Below are positions 1-18,060 of a DNA stretch of 64,000 nucleotides, in pieces. This DNA comes from Cordilura impudica. Its lineage: Eukaryota; Arthropoda; Insecta; Diptera; Scathophagidae. The stretch covers positions 162,606,865 to 162,670,864 of the forward strand of contig OY821519.1 of assembly GCA_963682025.1 (NCBI GenBank). Direction: 5' to 3'. Made by a program: the position numbers and the translations under genes. Below the pieces are notes generated by a model. That model was not told where the DNA came from, made no database searches, and worked only from the letters and a program-made list of their open reading frames with translations. Every line of letters begins with the position of its first letter. Positions within the stretch are counted from its first letter, which is position 1.

Positions 1-8978
<8,978 letters not shown>

Positions 8979-9072
8979 AGTATTGGAGTCGAATCACAGG
9001 AATGGTTATATGCATTAGTAGTATCTTGATCATCAGCATTGGTTCCGGATTCGTCCTTATCAGTTTGGTTAT

Positions 9073-9240
9073 TTACAGCAGCCTTAACACCAACATTATC
9101 ATCAGCAACAACATTATCATCAACACCAACATCATCTTCAGCATCAACATTATCATTATCATCAGCAACAACATTTCTCACCAACATCATCTTCAGCATC
9201 AACATTATCATCATCATCAGCAGCAGCAGAATCAACAATA
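9073..9240. repeat. Triplet-rich cryptic microsatellite (AAC/ATC/ACC/CAG)
   Basis: The stretch is built from interleaved AAC, ATC, ACC, TCA and CAG triplets, with a near-duplicate block (AACATCATCTTCAGCATC occurs twice). It gives overlapping low-complexity open frames on both strands: N/I-rich and H/Q-rich on plus, D/V-rich on minus. None has a plausible gene context, so the frames are by-products of the 3-bp period. Confidence 0.8.
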
Positions 9241-9420
9241 GCGGCAGCAAAAGCAGCGGGCCAGTTCAGTGTCGCTGGTAAACGATTGGGAATCGTTTCC
9301 GTGGAAAGGGGGAGGAACGTTGAAAGTGACAAAAAATTCAATTCCCCGCAAGGGATGCCAGGAATGTTGTGAAACAGGGTTTCACATGTATAAGATTAGT
9401 ATAAGATTAGATTATTGATA

Positions 9421-9451
9421 ATAATAGTAATAATAATAACAATAATAGTAT

Positions 9452-9486
<35 letters not shown>
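9421..9486. repeat. Short imperfect ATA/GTA array
   Basis: This is an interrupted ATA array with GTA and ACA variants and one phase shift, sitting immediately before the second 111-bp repeat. It is the short counterpart of the giant array that precedes copy 1, so the two provide an internal comparison of array length at duplicated flanks. Confidence 0.85.
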
Positions 9487-9489
<3 letters not shown>

Positions 9490-9597
9490 TTAAAATATAA
9501 CATAACAGAAACAATAATACCGCAAACAACCATAACTGAAATATAAATTCATTTAATTAATAACGATCGATTTTTCTCGAGCGTAATTATTAAATGT
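9487..9597 (+). repeat. 111-bp direct repeat, copy 2
   Basis: Identical to 8868-8978 over 111 bp. The copies diverge immediately after TTAAATGT. With no mismatch in 111 bp of non-coding DNA, the duplication is either very young or an assembly artefact. Confidence 0.93.
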
Positions 9598-10285
9598 TTT
9601 ATTTCAAGAAACATACATACAACCCAATTTAGCATGGTAACGTACATTGGCTCATTTGCTTATGTTTGAATTTTTTGTCACTTTCAATGTGGAGCAATAC
9701 GATATTGTTCCGCATTGACAGGTGTTGTGCTGTTTATTTTTTTCGGTTACCATGCGTTGGTTTGTATTCTTTTTTTTAGAGTTTTTTTTTGTATCGCAAT
9801 TTTCTGTTATTGCAATTTTTAGCAATAACATTGACTTAATTTTCTTTTCCGCGTATATTAAATGTTAACGTATGTCTTTTTGTTTTTCCCACGGTATTTG
9901 CGATATTAATATTTGTTTTCTTTTTGTTATTGGTTAGTTAACTATTTAAGTATGCCATGGCCATGAACTGCATTGCGTTATGGTCAATGTTTGTTTTTTT
10001 TTTATTTTATATTATTGCTGATATTTTATTTCCTTGTTTCTTTGTATGTTTGTTTATTTTTTTCAATTAATTTAATTTTCATAAGTTAATATTAAGATTT
10101 TTGTATAAATAAAGAAGAAACAGTGCATAACGGCAGCAGATGAAAACTAGAGGCCGCACTGTTTGGTACGGAATCTGGTTTTGTTTATTTTTTTATTTTT
10201 CCACAGCTACATTGACGCCGTTTGGGCGTCGATTGACAGCGCTTGCCAGCGCTAAAACAGAATAGGCAAAGCCGGGGTTTTTTTT
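9598..10285. other. Non-coding AT-rich stretch with one RNA-capable hairpin
   Basis: No gene is recognised here. At 9685-9717 a 15-bp stem (CAATGTGGAGCAATA, loop CGA, TATTGTTCCGCATTG) pairs completely if two G-U wobbles are allowed. A T-rich tract ending in CAG just before 10302 resembles a 3' splice site for the transposase frame that follows. The N-terminal part of that transposase is not visible upstream. Confidence 0.6.
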
Positions 10286-11167
10286 TTGTTTGTTTTGTTT
10301 CAGAGTAGGAGGATAACATGTTTTATTCGCACTAGTTTTTTCCTGGTACCTACAAATGTACCATCTACACAACAAAAATGGAATGAAGTAGCTTTTAAAT
10401 TTAATGAGGTGTGGAATTTTCCGAATTTTTTAGGAGCGGTTGACGGTAAACACGTCCAAATTTTAGCACCACCGAATTCAGGAAGCACATTTTATAACTA
10501 TAAGGGTACGCATAGTATAGTGCTTATGGCTGTTGCTGATGCAGAATATAACTTTTTATATGTCGATGTAGACTGCAATGGCCGTGTGTCGGATGGAGGA
10601 ACGTTCGGCAGCCATTCTTTTCAACGTGCTTAAGATAATAACGAACTCAATTTGCCAATACCAAAACCCTTGCCAGGTCGTCAAGCAAACGTACCATTTG
10701 TATTGGTAGCAGATGATGCTTTTCGCATGCAGAAGCATTTGCTGACACCATATCCCGGTAAAAGTTTATCTGCTGGGCAGAGAATATTTAACTACAGGTT
10801 ATCAAAAGCTCGACGTATCGTAGAAAATGCATTTGGCATTATAGCAAAGCGCTTTCAAATATTTTCACGTCCTTCTAAGCTCAACGCAGAAAAAACGACC
10901 TCCACAACTTTAGCTTGCTGCGCTCTGCACAATTTTTTGTTAAAAAAAATTAATTACCTAACACCAGCGCTTACTGATCGTTATGATGATAACGGTGCGT
11001 TTATTCCTGGCATATGGAGAAATGATTTTCCACTGGCTGCTGTGAATGGAACAGAAAATATTCCAAGCTCTTATATAAGTAATGAAGCAAAGTTAATTCG
11101 TGAAGAATTTGAGAGATATTTTATGTCAGCAACTGGTGAATTGCCCTGGCAGTATAAATATATATAA
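10286..11167 (+). pseudogene. PIF/Harbinger transposase (HARBI1-like, DDE_Tnp_4), one in-frame stop
   Basis: The frame carries the family's catalytic landmarks in order. GAVDGKHV holds the first Asp. [14 protein letters not shown] leads to a second Asp in [14 protein letters not shown]. The block ADDAF then YPG, followed by FNYRLSKARRIVENAFGI, holds the Glu. The two open segments (10286-10633 and 10652-11167) are in the same phase, separated by one TAA at 10631-10633 where an amino acid is expected before DNNELNLPIPKPLPG. The rest is uninterrupted, so the lesion is recent. The family's N-terminal helix-turn-helix region is missing, so the ATG at 10286 is unlikely to be the native start. The native protein would act in the nucleus on the element's TIRs with its Myb-like partner. 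Confidence 0.85.
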
Positions 11168-11448
11168 TTAATAAAATATTTGACAAATAAAAATTTTTAA
11201 TTTCATACAAAAAATTCATTTTATTTATTACATCAATTCATGTTCAGTCCTTTTAAATACATAAATCTGTATTTTACATAAATATCGCATACATATGTAA
11301 GTATAATAAAAACAAAATTCACACTTCATTCATAACAAACAAAACAAAATCATAATAAAGCAAATCATAATAATTACAAAAAAGTAAAACAAAAACTTCA
11401 ATATTTCAAAATTAAAAAAGAAGGGAACAAACATTATTTTATGGAGGT

Positions 11449-12144
11449 TTAATTCTCTTCATCTGCTTCCATAGTTGCTTCCATCGCGACTTTCACAGGT
11501 TGCAAGTACAATTTATTTGCAGTCTTTTTATCTTTCTTGGCAATTTCCCGTATTTGTGATGCCAAATACATACCTACTGCATGCCAATTGTCTTCTTCCG
11601 CCTCTAAGCACTTCATCGCTCGCTTTATTATTTAAGTTTTTTCTCTGGTAGCTGCATCAGGGTGAGAAAAATTTGCTGTCTCTGGATTGGAAGACTTTGA
11701 AGGAAGGGAAGAAATTTGCGACGAACTTTGCATGTCCAGATGATATCCTTCTACATCTAACGTAGACACAGTAGATGAACATTTTGAGGTGCTGTGGCGG
11801 TTATAGAACTGCATTGCAGACCAATGGGGCCAATGTAGTTGCATGGCTTCTGCTCCCTGACCAGACTTGCCTTTAAATTTCTTATTAACACTTTGGAATG
11901 CCGTTTTTATGTTACCCCATTTGGCTTTGCAGTCTTCCACCGTGTGTCCCGCACATTTTTTTCACTGCGCGCCATGCCAGCTCTCTTTTGCATCGGTCTT
12001 TGTATTCTGGGCAAGAATATTCCCAGATGCAAGTGTGTTCTCTACAGCCATAATTAAAGTGTTAATTGCACTGTAGGTCCAAGATGAAGTGACACTAGGC
12101 TTTTTCTTCCTTTTGGCCAAAGGTCTTTCTGGTAGCTGGTCCAT
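11449..12144 (-). pseudogene. Myb/SANT-like partner protein of the Harbinger element, two in-frame stops
   Basis: One reading frame runs from ATG at 12144 to TAA at 11449-11451 (232 codons), broken only by TGA at 11962-11964 and TAA at 11632-11634. It starts MDQLPERPLAKRKKK (basic, nuclear-signal-like). It then shows a Myb/MADF-type trihelix with conserved W residues: SSWTYSAINTLI, ESWHGAQ, then VEDCKAKWGNIKTAF. The C-terminal segment is EEDNWHAVGMYLASQIREIA with an acidic tail. Harbinger elements encode such a DNA-binding cofactor that helps import the transposase and recruit it to element ends. The convergent neighbour is that transposase. Because phase is kept across both stops, the gene probably died recently by point mutation. 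Confidence 0.75.
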
Positions 12145-12524
12145 TGATTAATCCTCCGCAATGACCACTGAATCCTCCAATACAGTATCCACATAATCCT
12201 CCAATCGTTCGACGAAGAAATCTTCACAAACTACAAGGGAATAATAATTAAAACATATACAACAATTAAAATTCATTGTACTTACGAATAAAAATGCTGT
12301 TCCACGGTCAGAAATAAAAAAACTCTATTAAAAGAATAAATATTGGCACGTATTGCCTTATTGAATTGCCGCTCTAGAACACAATAAATATTGGCGTATT
12401 TTTGACATTTATATTGGTGTATGGTTGCCTATCGTGCTTTCACATGATTGCCGCATCAGGGTTGCATTTGATTGGGACAAATAAGCACAATATTGTTGTG
12501 GATTGCCGTATAAGCCAATAAATT

Positions 12525-12593
12525 GTGAAATCACACGATTGGAGTATAAAATATACTAATAATTGGTGCATTGTGACAATCGTGTGATCTCAC
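12525..12593. repeat. 17-bp inverted repeat near the Harbinger right side
   Basis: GTGAAATCACACGATTG (12525-12541) and CAATCGTGTGATCTCAC (12577-12593) pair with one mismatch around a 35-nt loop. The outer arm lies beside TTA, which would fit a Harbinger end, but no matching left TIR is found, so its role is open. Confidence 0.45.
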
Positions 12594-12599
12594 CTTTAG

Positions 12600-13054
12600 C
12601 ATAATTATTCCTGAATGTAATTATAAGATTTATTTTTGTTGTGCAGGAAAGCAAATAAATAAATATTTAAATAAATAAAAAAATTTTAGTCTCTAAAGTA
12701 GGATTTAATGCCCAAAAGTGTTTTTATTGACATTTTAGAATTTTTTACGAAAACTTATAAGATGTTTTTAAAAACCAATTTTTGTAATAAAAACCAATAC
12801 CTATATTAATTTTTCATTTAAATGCCAAATAAAATTAAAAAAAAAATAAAAAATTTAAAATCAATTGATTTTTTAATTACTTAACACTTGTTTAGATGAA
12901 AAACTGGAATACTTTGCTTTTTTAGATCAAAGATATATCAATCTTTCTGAAGCTTAACCAAGCAATTTGATCTCTAACTCGAATTATTCGTTTATTTGAA
13001 CAAACATAATGCGAAAAATTTGGATACCCCAGATTTTATGCTTCATATACTCAC
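12600..13054. other. Intron-like AT-rich spacer
   Basis: No gene is seen. On the minus strand this would be intron sequence downstream of the GTGAGT donor that closes the exon at 13055. It contains homopolymer-rich A/T tracts only. Confidence 0.5.
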
Positions 13055-13248
13055 CACTGGAGGTAAAGCTTGCTTCTGTCTATGCTCAGGTTGTCTACTT
13101 TTACTAGAAGAAACTCCTTTAGATGATTCTCGCACTGGGGGTTTAATATTTTGTTCAATCATATTACTAACATGATCACGTGGATAGTTGTATTCTTTAT
13201 CGGGAGAAATTATTTCTTCTGGAATGGATTCGTCTTCACTAGAAGACT
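13055..13248 (-). CDS. DIP2: Coding exon, probable disco-interacting protein 2 linker region
   Basis: A minus-strand exon of 194 nt is bounded by an AG acceptor at 13249-13250 (after a T-rich tract) and a strong GTGAGT donor at 13054 downward. Read from the second base it is fully open: SSSEDESIPEEIISPDKEY, then an R/S-rich stretch ending QALPPV. The preceding exon ends with one base of a codon and this exon supplies two (g|ag, Glu), so phase is kept across the 57-nt intron. A Ser/Glu-rich segment following PMPSKR is typical of the linker after the DMAP1-binding domain in DIP2 proteins. DIP2 proteins carry adenylate-forming-like domains further on and act in neuronal branching. The family name is my recognition; the exon structure is read directly. 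Confidence 0.62.
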
Positions 13249-13305
13249 CTAAAAAGAGGATTTACAAATTGCTACCGTAATCATAACGAAATTGTCAAAT
13301 AATAC
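13249..13305 (-). other. 57-nt intron between the two DIP2-like exons
   Basis: On the minus strand it reads GTATTATTTG to a T-rich tract and TTTTTAG. The donor and acceptor are canonical and the flanking coding phase is 1. Its length is typical of fly short introns. Confidence 0.7.
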
Positions 13306-13434
13306 CTGTGTCGTCATTATTTCTTTCAGGACTTTTGTTCAGCACGGAACTTCTTTTAGATGGCATTGGCAAATTAGTTTTAGGTCTGGACTTTAACGCA
13401 GCAAGAGCTAGTTGTACAGCTTCCTGACGGACTT
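13306..13434 (-). CDS. DIP2: Coding exon, probable disco-interacting protein 2 linker region (upstream exon)
   Basis: A 129-nt minus-strand exon lies between an acceptor (T-rich tract plus AG at 13435-13436) and a donor GT at 13304-13305. It encodes VRQEAVQLALAALKSRPK, then TNLPMPSKRSSVLNKSPERN and DDT. The run of AALAxxK, then PMPSKR and Ser, then a Ser/Glu/Asp-rich stretch matches the layout I know from DIP2 proteins. The intron to the next exon is 57 nt, typical of dipteran short introns, and splicing restores one frame. Upstream N-terminal exons were not recognised in the window and may lie beyond 64 kb or be hidden among transposons. The alternative is another low-complexity nuclear or cytoskeletal protein. 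Confidence 0.62.
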
Positions 13435-14321
13435 CTAAAAATATATAAAAGATACGAATGAATATTTTTCGCTTCAAAGTGCTTTATTTACTTGGTCAAA
13501 ACCACAAGCTCATCGTCGAAATGAAAATCGTATTTTCCAGTCCAAACCACAGACTAGTGGATAATTACAGAATATTTACAATAATAAAAACGTGATTGAA
13601 GCCCTCAGAAGATCAATGAACTCTTCAACAATGACAACTAATCTACTTTCACTCCTTCAGAAAAGTATACAGTTATGCCTTGAATATCCACAACAACGTT
13701 TCCTCAATTGGGTTTCACGGAGCCCTAGGGCTTCGTGAAGTAAAACTAAGGGAACCACCAGTTAATTAAACAATATGAGAATATAAACTTATTTCAATAT
13801 ATTTATAGCGATTACATGCTTTTCTTAATAAAGGTTAGCGATTTCAATGCACAGTGTTCGACCGTGCTTATTTTTTGTACATTTGTCATACCTAAGTTTT
13901 TATTAACTATTATAGTTGAATGACATTTAAAAAATATATTGTGCATAGGATTGCCTTGGAAGATAATTTAGTTATATTATAATAAAAAATTTTGCAAGTA
14001 TATACTTCCGCTATATTTTAATAAATAACTATGATATATATTAAAATTTTAGCCAAACAGCTTTGTATGTAAATTGCACATAATACGAATTGAAAATTTT
14101 ATTATTCGTATTAATTACATTAGCCAACAAGGTTTTGGACTGAAGCAACCAAATATCTTTCCTAGGATAATTTGGTGGGCTGAATTCGAATCTGTAATTG
14201 GTTTTTCTATATCACGTCAGGTTTTCGAGATAAAAAAAAACGTGTTTATTCGTTTTTACATAAAAAATCGTTAGTTTATTAAAAATCAATGAATTTTTAA
14301 AAGTGAATGGCGTAATTTGCA
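13435..14321. other. Non-coding stretch between the DIP2-like exons and Transib copy A
   Basis: AT-rich with no recognised gene. It is the left flank of Transib copy A and probably part of a large host intron. Small open frames at 14074-14409 overlap the Transib end and carry no family signal. Confidence 0.5.
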
Positions 14322-14326
14322 CGTCG

Positions 14327-14365
14327 CACAGTGGCGCCATTTGAGTTTTTTTGTTGCAAAAATCA
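14327..14365 (-). other. Transib copy A terminus, RSS-like heptamer/nonamer
   Basis: CACAGTG (14327-14333) is identical to the V(D)J recombination signal heptamer. After 22 bp comes GCAAAAATC (14356-14364), which matches 7 of 9 bases of the consensus RSS nonamer ACAAAAACC. Known work links Transib ends to recombination signals. Confidence 0.75.
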
Positions 14366-14587
14366 TATCTTTTGAACCGAATAACATAATTGAACAGTTT
14401 AAACAGCATATGATAGATAACTATTCAGCCTATGAAATGAGCGTTTGGAAAGGGTGCTACGCTTTGTAGTGGCCTACTTATGGGTTATCAAAGTTAAAAT
14501 TTGTAGAAAAATCAATTTTATGGTAACTAAAAAAAATTATTTTTACAACAAATTAAAAAAAATTACATCTTTTTTAAATTTATTTTT

Positions 14588-16664
14588 TCAATTTTCTGTA
14601 AAATATTCATCACAATTCGTAAGAGAAGGTATATCTAAAAGACTAATCATTTCTAAACTATAATTATTTTCTAACTCTATTCGTGACTTCACATGCCGCA
14701 GGGAAGAAATAAGTGGATCGGAAGATGCTGCCAACATGTTGAAGAGGTCCTTATTTTGCCTAACCCTTGATGCTTTGAATGTGTTCTGCAATCTATATTT
14801 TTTATAAAATTTGTTAACAGACTCCTGTGCTTCTTCAGAAAGCTCTCCAATTGGCAAAGACTGGTACTCAATTATATCTTTGCCATGCGCCAATATTTTA
14901 TGGACGGTCGGGGTCAACTTCTTCTGTGGATACATTTCTGCTAAAAGAGATGCAGTTTTCGATGCATATTCTCCATATTTTGTAGAATTGACATTTTCTT
15001 TGCAGTTTAAAACATTCAAGATCGTTCCCAATCTTTTCACGATTTGATTGTCAATTCCAGTGATTCTAGTTACTGCCTCATCATTTTCAAAAAATCTCCT
15101 AGAAGTGTTTCCATCGTTTGAGTTACCGTATCCGTGCTTGGGACAGTCTACTTTTAGTCCAACTTGTTTAAAAAAAGCATCCTGTATTTGCTTCTTTCTG
15201 ATCTTTTCCTTATCCTTTATTGATGTATTTTCATAGAATTTTTCCTCCTCTTGTGGTAGGGTATACGCCAGTTTTAGCAAGAACTCCATACACCTTATCC
15301 TTGCGTGCAATGGTGACATTCCATATTCGTAATTCTCCTCGTTTGTAGAATCGTTTAAATTACCAAAGTTCTTCTGACTCTTTTTGCAAATCGGGCATGA
15401 CAATGTTGAGGTTTTTCCTGTCAGTTCGTTTACATCTTTTCCGTCAACCATGGTCAGGTGGAACTCGTAATTGCATTCAATATATTTTCCTTCTCCAATT
15501 TGCAGCATTGTAACCTTAATCTTGCTTATTTGTTCTTCAATGTCCTTCACCGTGGTCCTTATGAGTTCTGCCGATTCCCTTGCAAACTGAAGCATTATTG
15601 GTCGGCAATAATGCACTGATGACGGACGTGGATTTTTCCAGTGAAGGGAAACATCAGATTTTAGCCGCAAAGGAACAACAGATGCTATAAACATATTTCC
15701 GTCTGATATTGTAGCGTCATCGGAAGATATCCTTTGCTTATAAACGCTTTGTCCGGATGATCCATCGCAGCCCCATTTGCTGATCAATGTCAGTTTCTCA
15801 GGAAGAATTTTCACCTCATTTTCAGGAAGACTCTCCAACAACCGTTTTGCTGTATGGCCCATGAGATCCTGCAGATTGGCTTTCACAGAGACTTCCTTAA
15901 ACTCCGTATGCAGTGGTCGTGAATTTATTTTGGCTTGCGTAATATGCTTGTATCCTGGTAAAACGTCAGCCCCGTGTCGCATCAAGGATGCCCGTAGTAT
16001 CTCATATTTTTCTTTGGAAAGTTGTATGTCCATAAACAAGGCCAAGGCTTCTTCGGAACCATACTTTTTAATGTGTGCGTTTGTGGGCGTGGGAATGCTT
16101 TCCTTAATCCTTTTTAGTCGCAGTGGGCTTGCATCAGCAACAGATTTTGTAATCTGCGACCTAACTCTTTCACTATCCTTTGTATATTTAATAGACAGCG
16201 CGTCCGATAAAAGCTTCGTGGTCAAGTCATTGGTGGCATCGGCAAGTTTCCTCTTGTGAAAATTGAACACTCCTCAATACTTTTTTTGGCCTTCCTTTTG
16301 CTCCTCTGGTTGATGTGGTGGGTTTATCTACTGCCAATATATCCAGGATGGTGTCTTCATTAAGCCAGTCCTCGTATTTGGAGTTGAAGTTCTGAATGGT
16401 TCGATTAGATTTCACCCATTTTGCCTTAATATTTGCATATCAGATAAAAATCATCAGATACAAATTATTTTTTATAATTTCGCTTCTCTCAATATTTCCG
16501 TATAAGCTATCAAGTTCTTCTAAAGCAGCTTCCGTGAAAAGCTTTGGTGTGGTTGTCCTTCTAAACAGTTCAAATAATTTTAAATTGTTTAACGCCATGG
16601 TTTCAGTACTTGTTGCGCCAACTTTCAGTCGTAGACTAATCCAGGCATTATGCTTATTTTGCAA
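14588..16664 (-). pseudogene. Transib transposase (RAG1-core-like), copy A, nearly intact
   Basis: The main open segment (16270 down to 14588, 560 aa) holds the Transib/RAG1-like core. KWGCDGSSGQSVYKQ has the first Asp, FHLTMVDGKDVNELTG the second Asp, and SCPICKK is a Cys pair. DCPKHGYG then NDGNTSRRFF follow. The Glu lies in LPIGELSEEAQESVNKFYKK. Upstream pieces in minus frames (16664-16440 and 16415-16227) supply the N-terminal part (NNLKLFELFRRTTTPKLF, then SNRTIQNFNSKYEDWLNEDT). These two share one phase across a TGA that is also present in copy B, so that TGA may be inside an intron. Against copy B, copy A has lost one A in an A-run and 4 bp near 16255, which throws the N-terminal part out of frame. 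The catalytic D-D-E is complete here. Confidence 0.85.
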
Positions 16665-16943
16665 TATATAGGCTTATGCCTAAAAATTTACCTGTTTCCT
16701 GCATACATGTGGATTTAGGCTGAATTATGCAATTTTGATATTATGCTCGTGTCTAAATAAGATTTGTGCCTACCTGGAGGGACCATAAGTCATTATGCTT
16801 ATTTTGCAATATATAGGCTTATGCTACCATGCCTAAAAATTTACCTGTTCCCTGCATACATATGGATTTAGGCTGAATTATGCAATTTTGATATTATGCT
16901 CGTGTCTAAATAAGATTTGTGCCTACCTGGAGGGACCATAAGT
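16646..16943. repeat. Tandem duplication of about 150 bp inside Transib copy A
   Basis: Units 16646-16790 (145 bp) and 16791-16943 (153 bp) both start CATTATGCTTATTTTGCAAT and end ...GACCATAAGT. The second has 8 extra bases and a few substitutions. Copy B contains a single unit (about 22248-22400). The duplication covers the probable leader and 5' end of the transposase gene. Confidence 0.88.
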
Positions 16944-17676
16944 CAATATTGTTCTTGACCATTTGTACTCCAAAATAATTTTTAAGTGAGGTGCGTACCT
17001 GCGAATTTCAATGAGTAGTTTTTGTGCATCCTGTGTCTGTAACAGAATATTGGGAGTAGACTTTGGCAGAGGCTCACAGGTAGACAACCGACTTAAAATG
17101 CAATTTTCAAACTATTAGATCAAACTACTGTCAGTCAAAACATGTAAGGGATGCACGCCATACAATTTCTGCAACCATGTCTTTTTAACCTTTTTTTACC
17201 TATAGAAGTCACACGGGCACGTACGGGCAGATAAAACCTTTTGAATTATGTAAAGAAATAATCAAAGAACATGTTTTGCAAATATGGCAAATATAGAAAA
17301 ATATAGATTTTTTTATTTTCCGTCAAGTTTGAAAAATAGTGAAAAACGGATAGTTTTTAAATAGTGATTTACCAGGAGAAACACAAAGCAAACAGTTAAT
17401 TTTTTTTTATCATTATACATTTAATAAATACATCAATCAATACAAACAAAAAATAAGGCGATTCGTTACCTATTTTTCGTGATATTACACCTGAAATCGC
17501 AACAAATTGACTAAAAATTGTGTGTTTTTTTGAAAACCGAAAGTCGGTCAACTTTGAACGGTTATATCTTCTAAACTAAAAATGTGATATTATTAAGAGT
17601 AGCATATTTGAAATCGTTGAAAAGTTTCCTATGACATGGGTTTATTCAAAACTTCGTCGGCGCACATGAAAATTTT

Positions 17677-17715
17677 GATTTTTGCAACCTCGTTTGCTCT
17701 ACGGGCGCCACTGTG
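17677..17715 (+). other. Transib copy A other terminus, RSS-like with 23-bp spacer
   Basis: Reading inward from 17715 on the complementary strand: CACAGTG, a 23-bp spacer, then GCAAAAATC (17677-17685 complement). The two ends of the same element therefore have 22- and 23-bp spacers. Confidence 0.75.
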
Positions 17716-17720
17716 CGACG

Positions 17721-18057
17721 GTGTAAAAAGTTTACTTAATTGTTTATTCTCTAACTTTTTATATCCGATAAGCAGCACGAAGTGATGGAAGTGTTCCAAT
17801 TATCACCACGAGAAATTTGTACCCCAGGTAGATATTGAGGCGTCACTATGTATATCGATAAAAATATCTTTCGAAGCCTGCCTACATTACAAGAACAATG
17901 ATGCAATACCAATTAACTCTTGCCGCCGGGTTTGCCTTAAGATTTTATTACAGGTATGTGTACCTGTATTTTCTCCCTGGTTTCCAGACGTCTACCTCGC
18001 TGCACGTTTTGTGAAAGAAAGAATATGTCGAAACCTTACCGAATGCTTAAAGCGTCC
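17721..18057. other. Unassigned spacer between Transib copy A and a MITE
   Basis: No gene is recognised. This is the right flank of Transib copy A. Under the inversion model it was originally joined to the sequence now at 24764 and above. Confidence 0.4.
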
Positions 18058-18060
18058 TTA

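Larger units (their letters stand above)
9320..9687. repeat. 22-bp perfect inverted repeat bracketing direct-repeat copy 2
   Basis: Positions 9320-9341 and 9666-9687 are exact reverse complements (TTGAAAGTGACAAAAAATTC plus two bases). They enclose the short ATA array and the second 111-bp repeat. The arrangement could be the TIRs of a small element, but I see no clear target-site duplication. Confidence 0.6.
10286..12594 (+). mobile_element. PIF/Harbinger DNA transposon, 5'-truncated
   Basis: Two genes face each other tail to tail: a DDE transposase on plus and a Myb/SANT-like gene on minus. This is the standard two-gene layout of PIF/Harbinger elements. About 120-130 N-terminal transposase residues expected for the family are absent and I find no left TIR, so the left end is probably lost. 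An inverted pair near the right side (12525-12541 GTGAAATCACACGATTG with 12577-12593) may be terminal or subterminal. The exact boundaries are uncertain. The element lies in the probable intron just downstream of the DIP2-like exons. Confidence 0.8.
14327..17715 (-). mobile_element. Transib DNA transposon, copy A
   Basis: The ends are CACAGTGGCGCC at 14327 and its complement GGCGCCACTGTG ending at 17715, matching the CACWGTG start of Transib elements. The element is 3,389 bp with one transposase gene on minus. Flanking 5-mers are CGTCG (14322-14326) and CGACG (17716-17720). These are GC-rich 5-bp target-duplication candidates that differ at the centre base. Compared with copy B it has a 145-153-bp internal tandem duplication and fewer coding lesions. 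Confidence 0.92.

Noticed and set aside
15777..16259. 160-codon plus frame and similar antisense frames (22653-23276, 43280-43753, 45553-45882)
   Set aside because: Antisense shadows of transposase or polyprotein genes.
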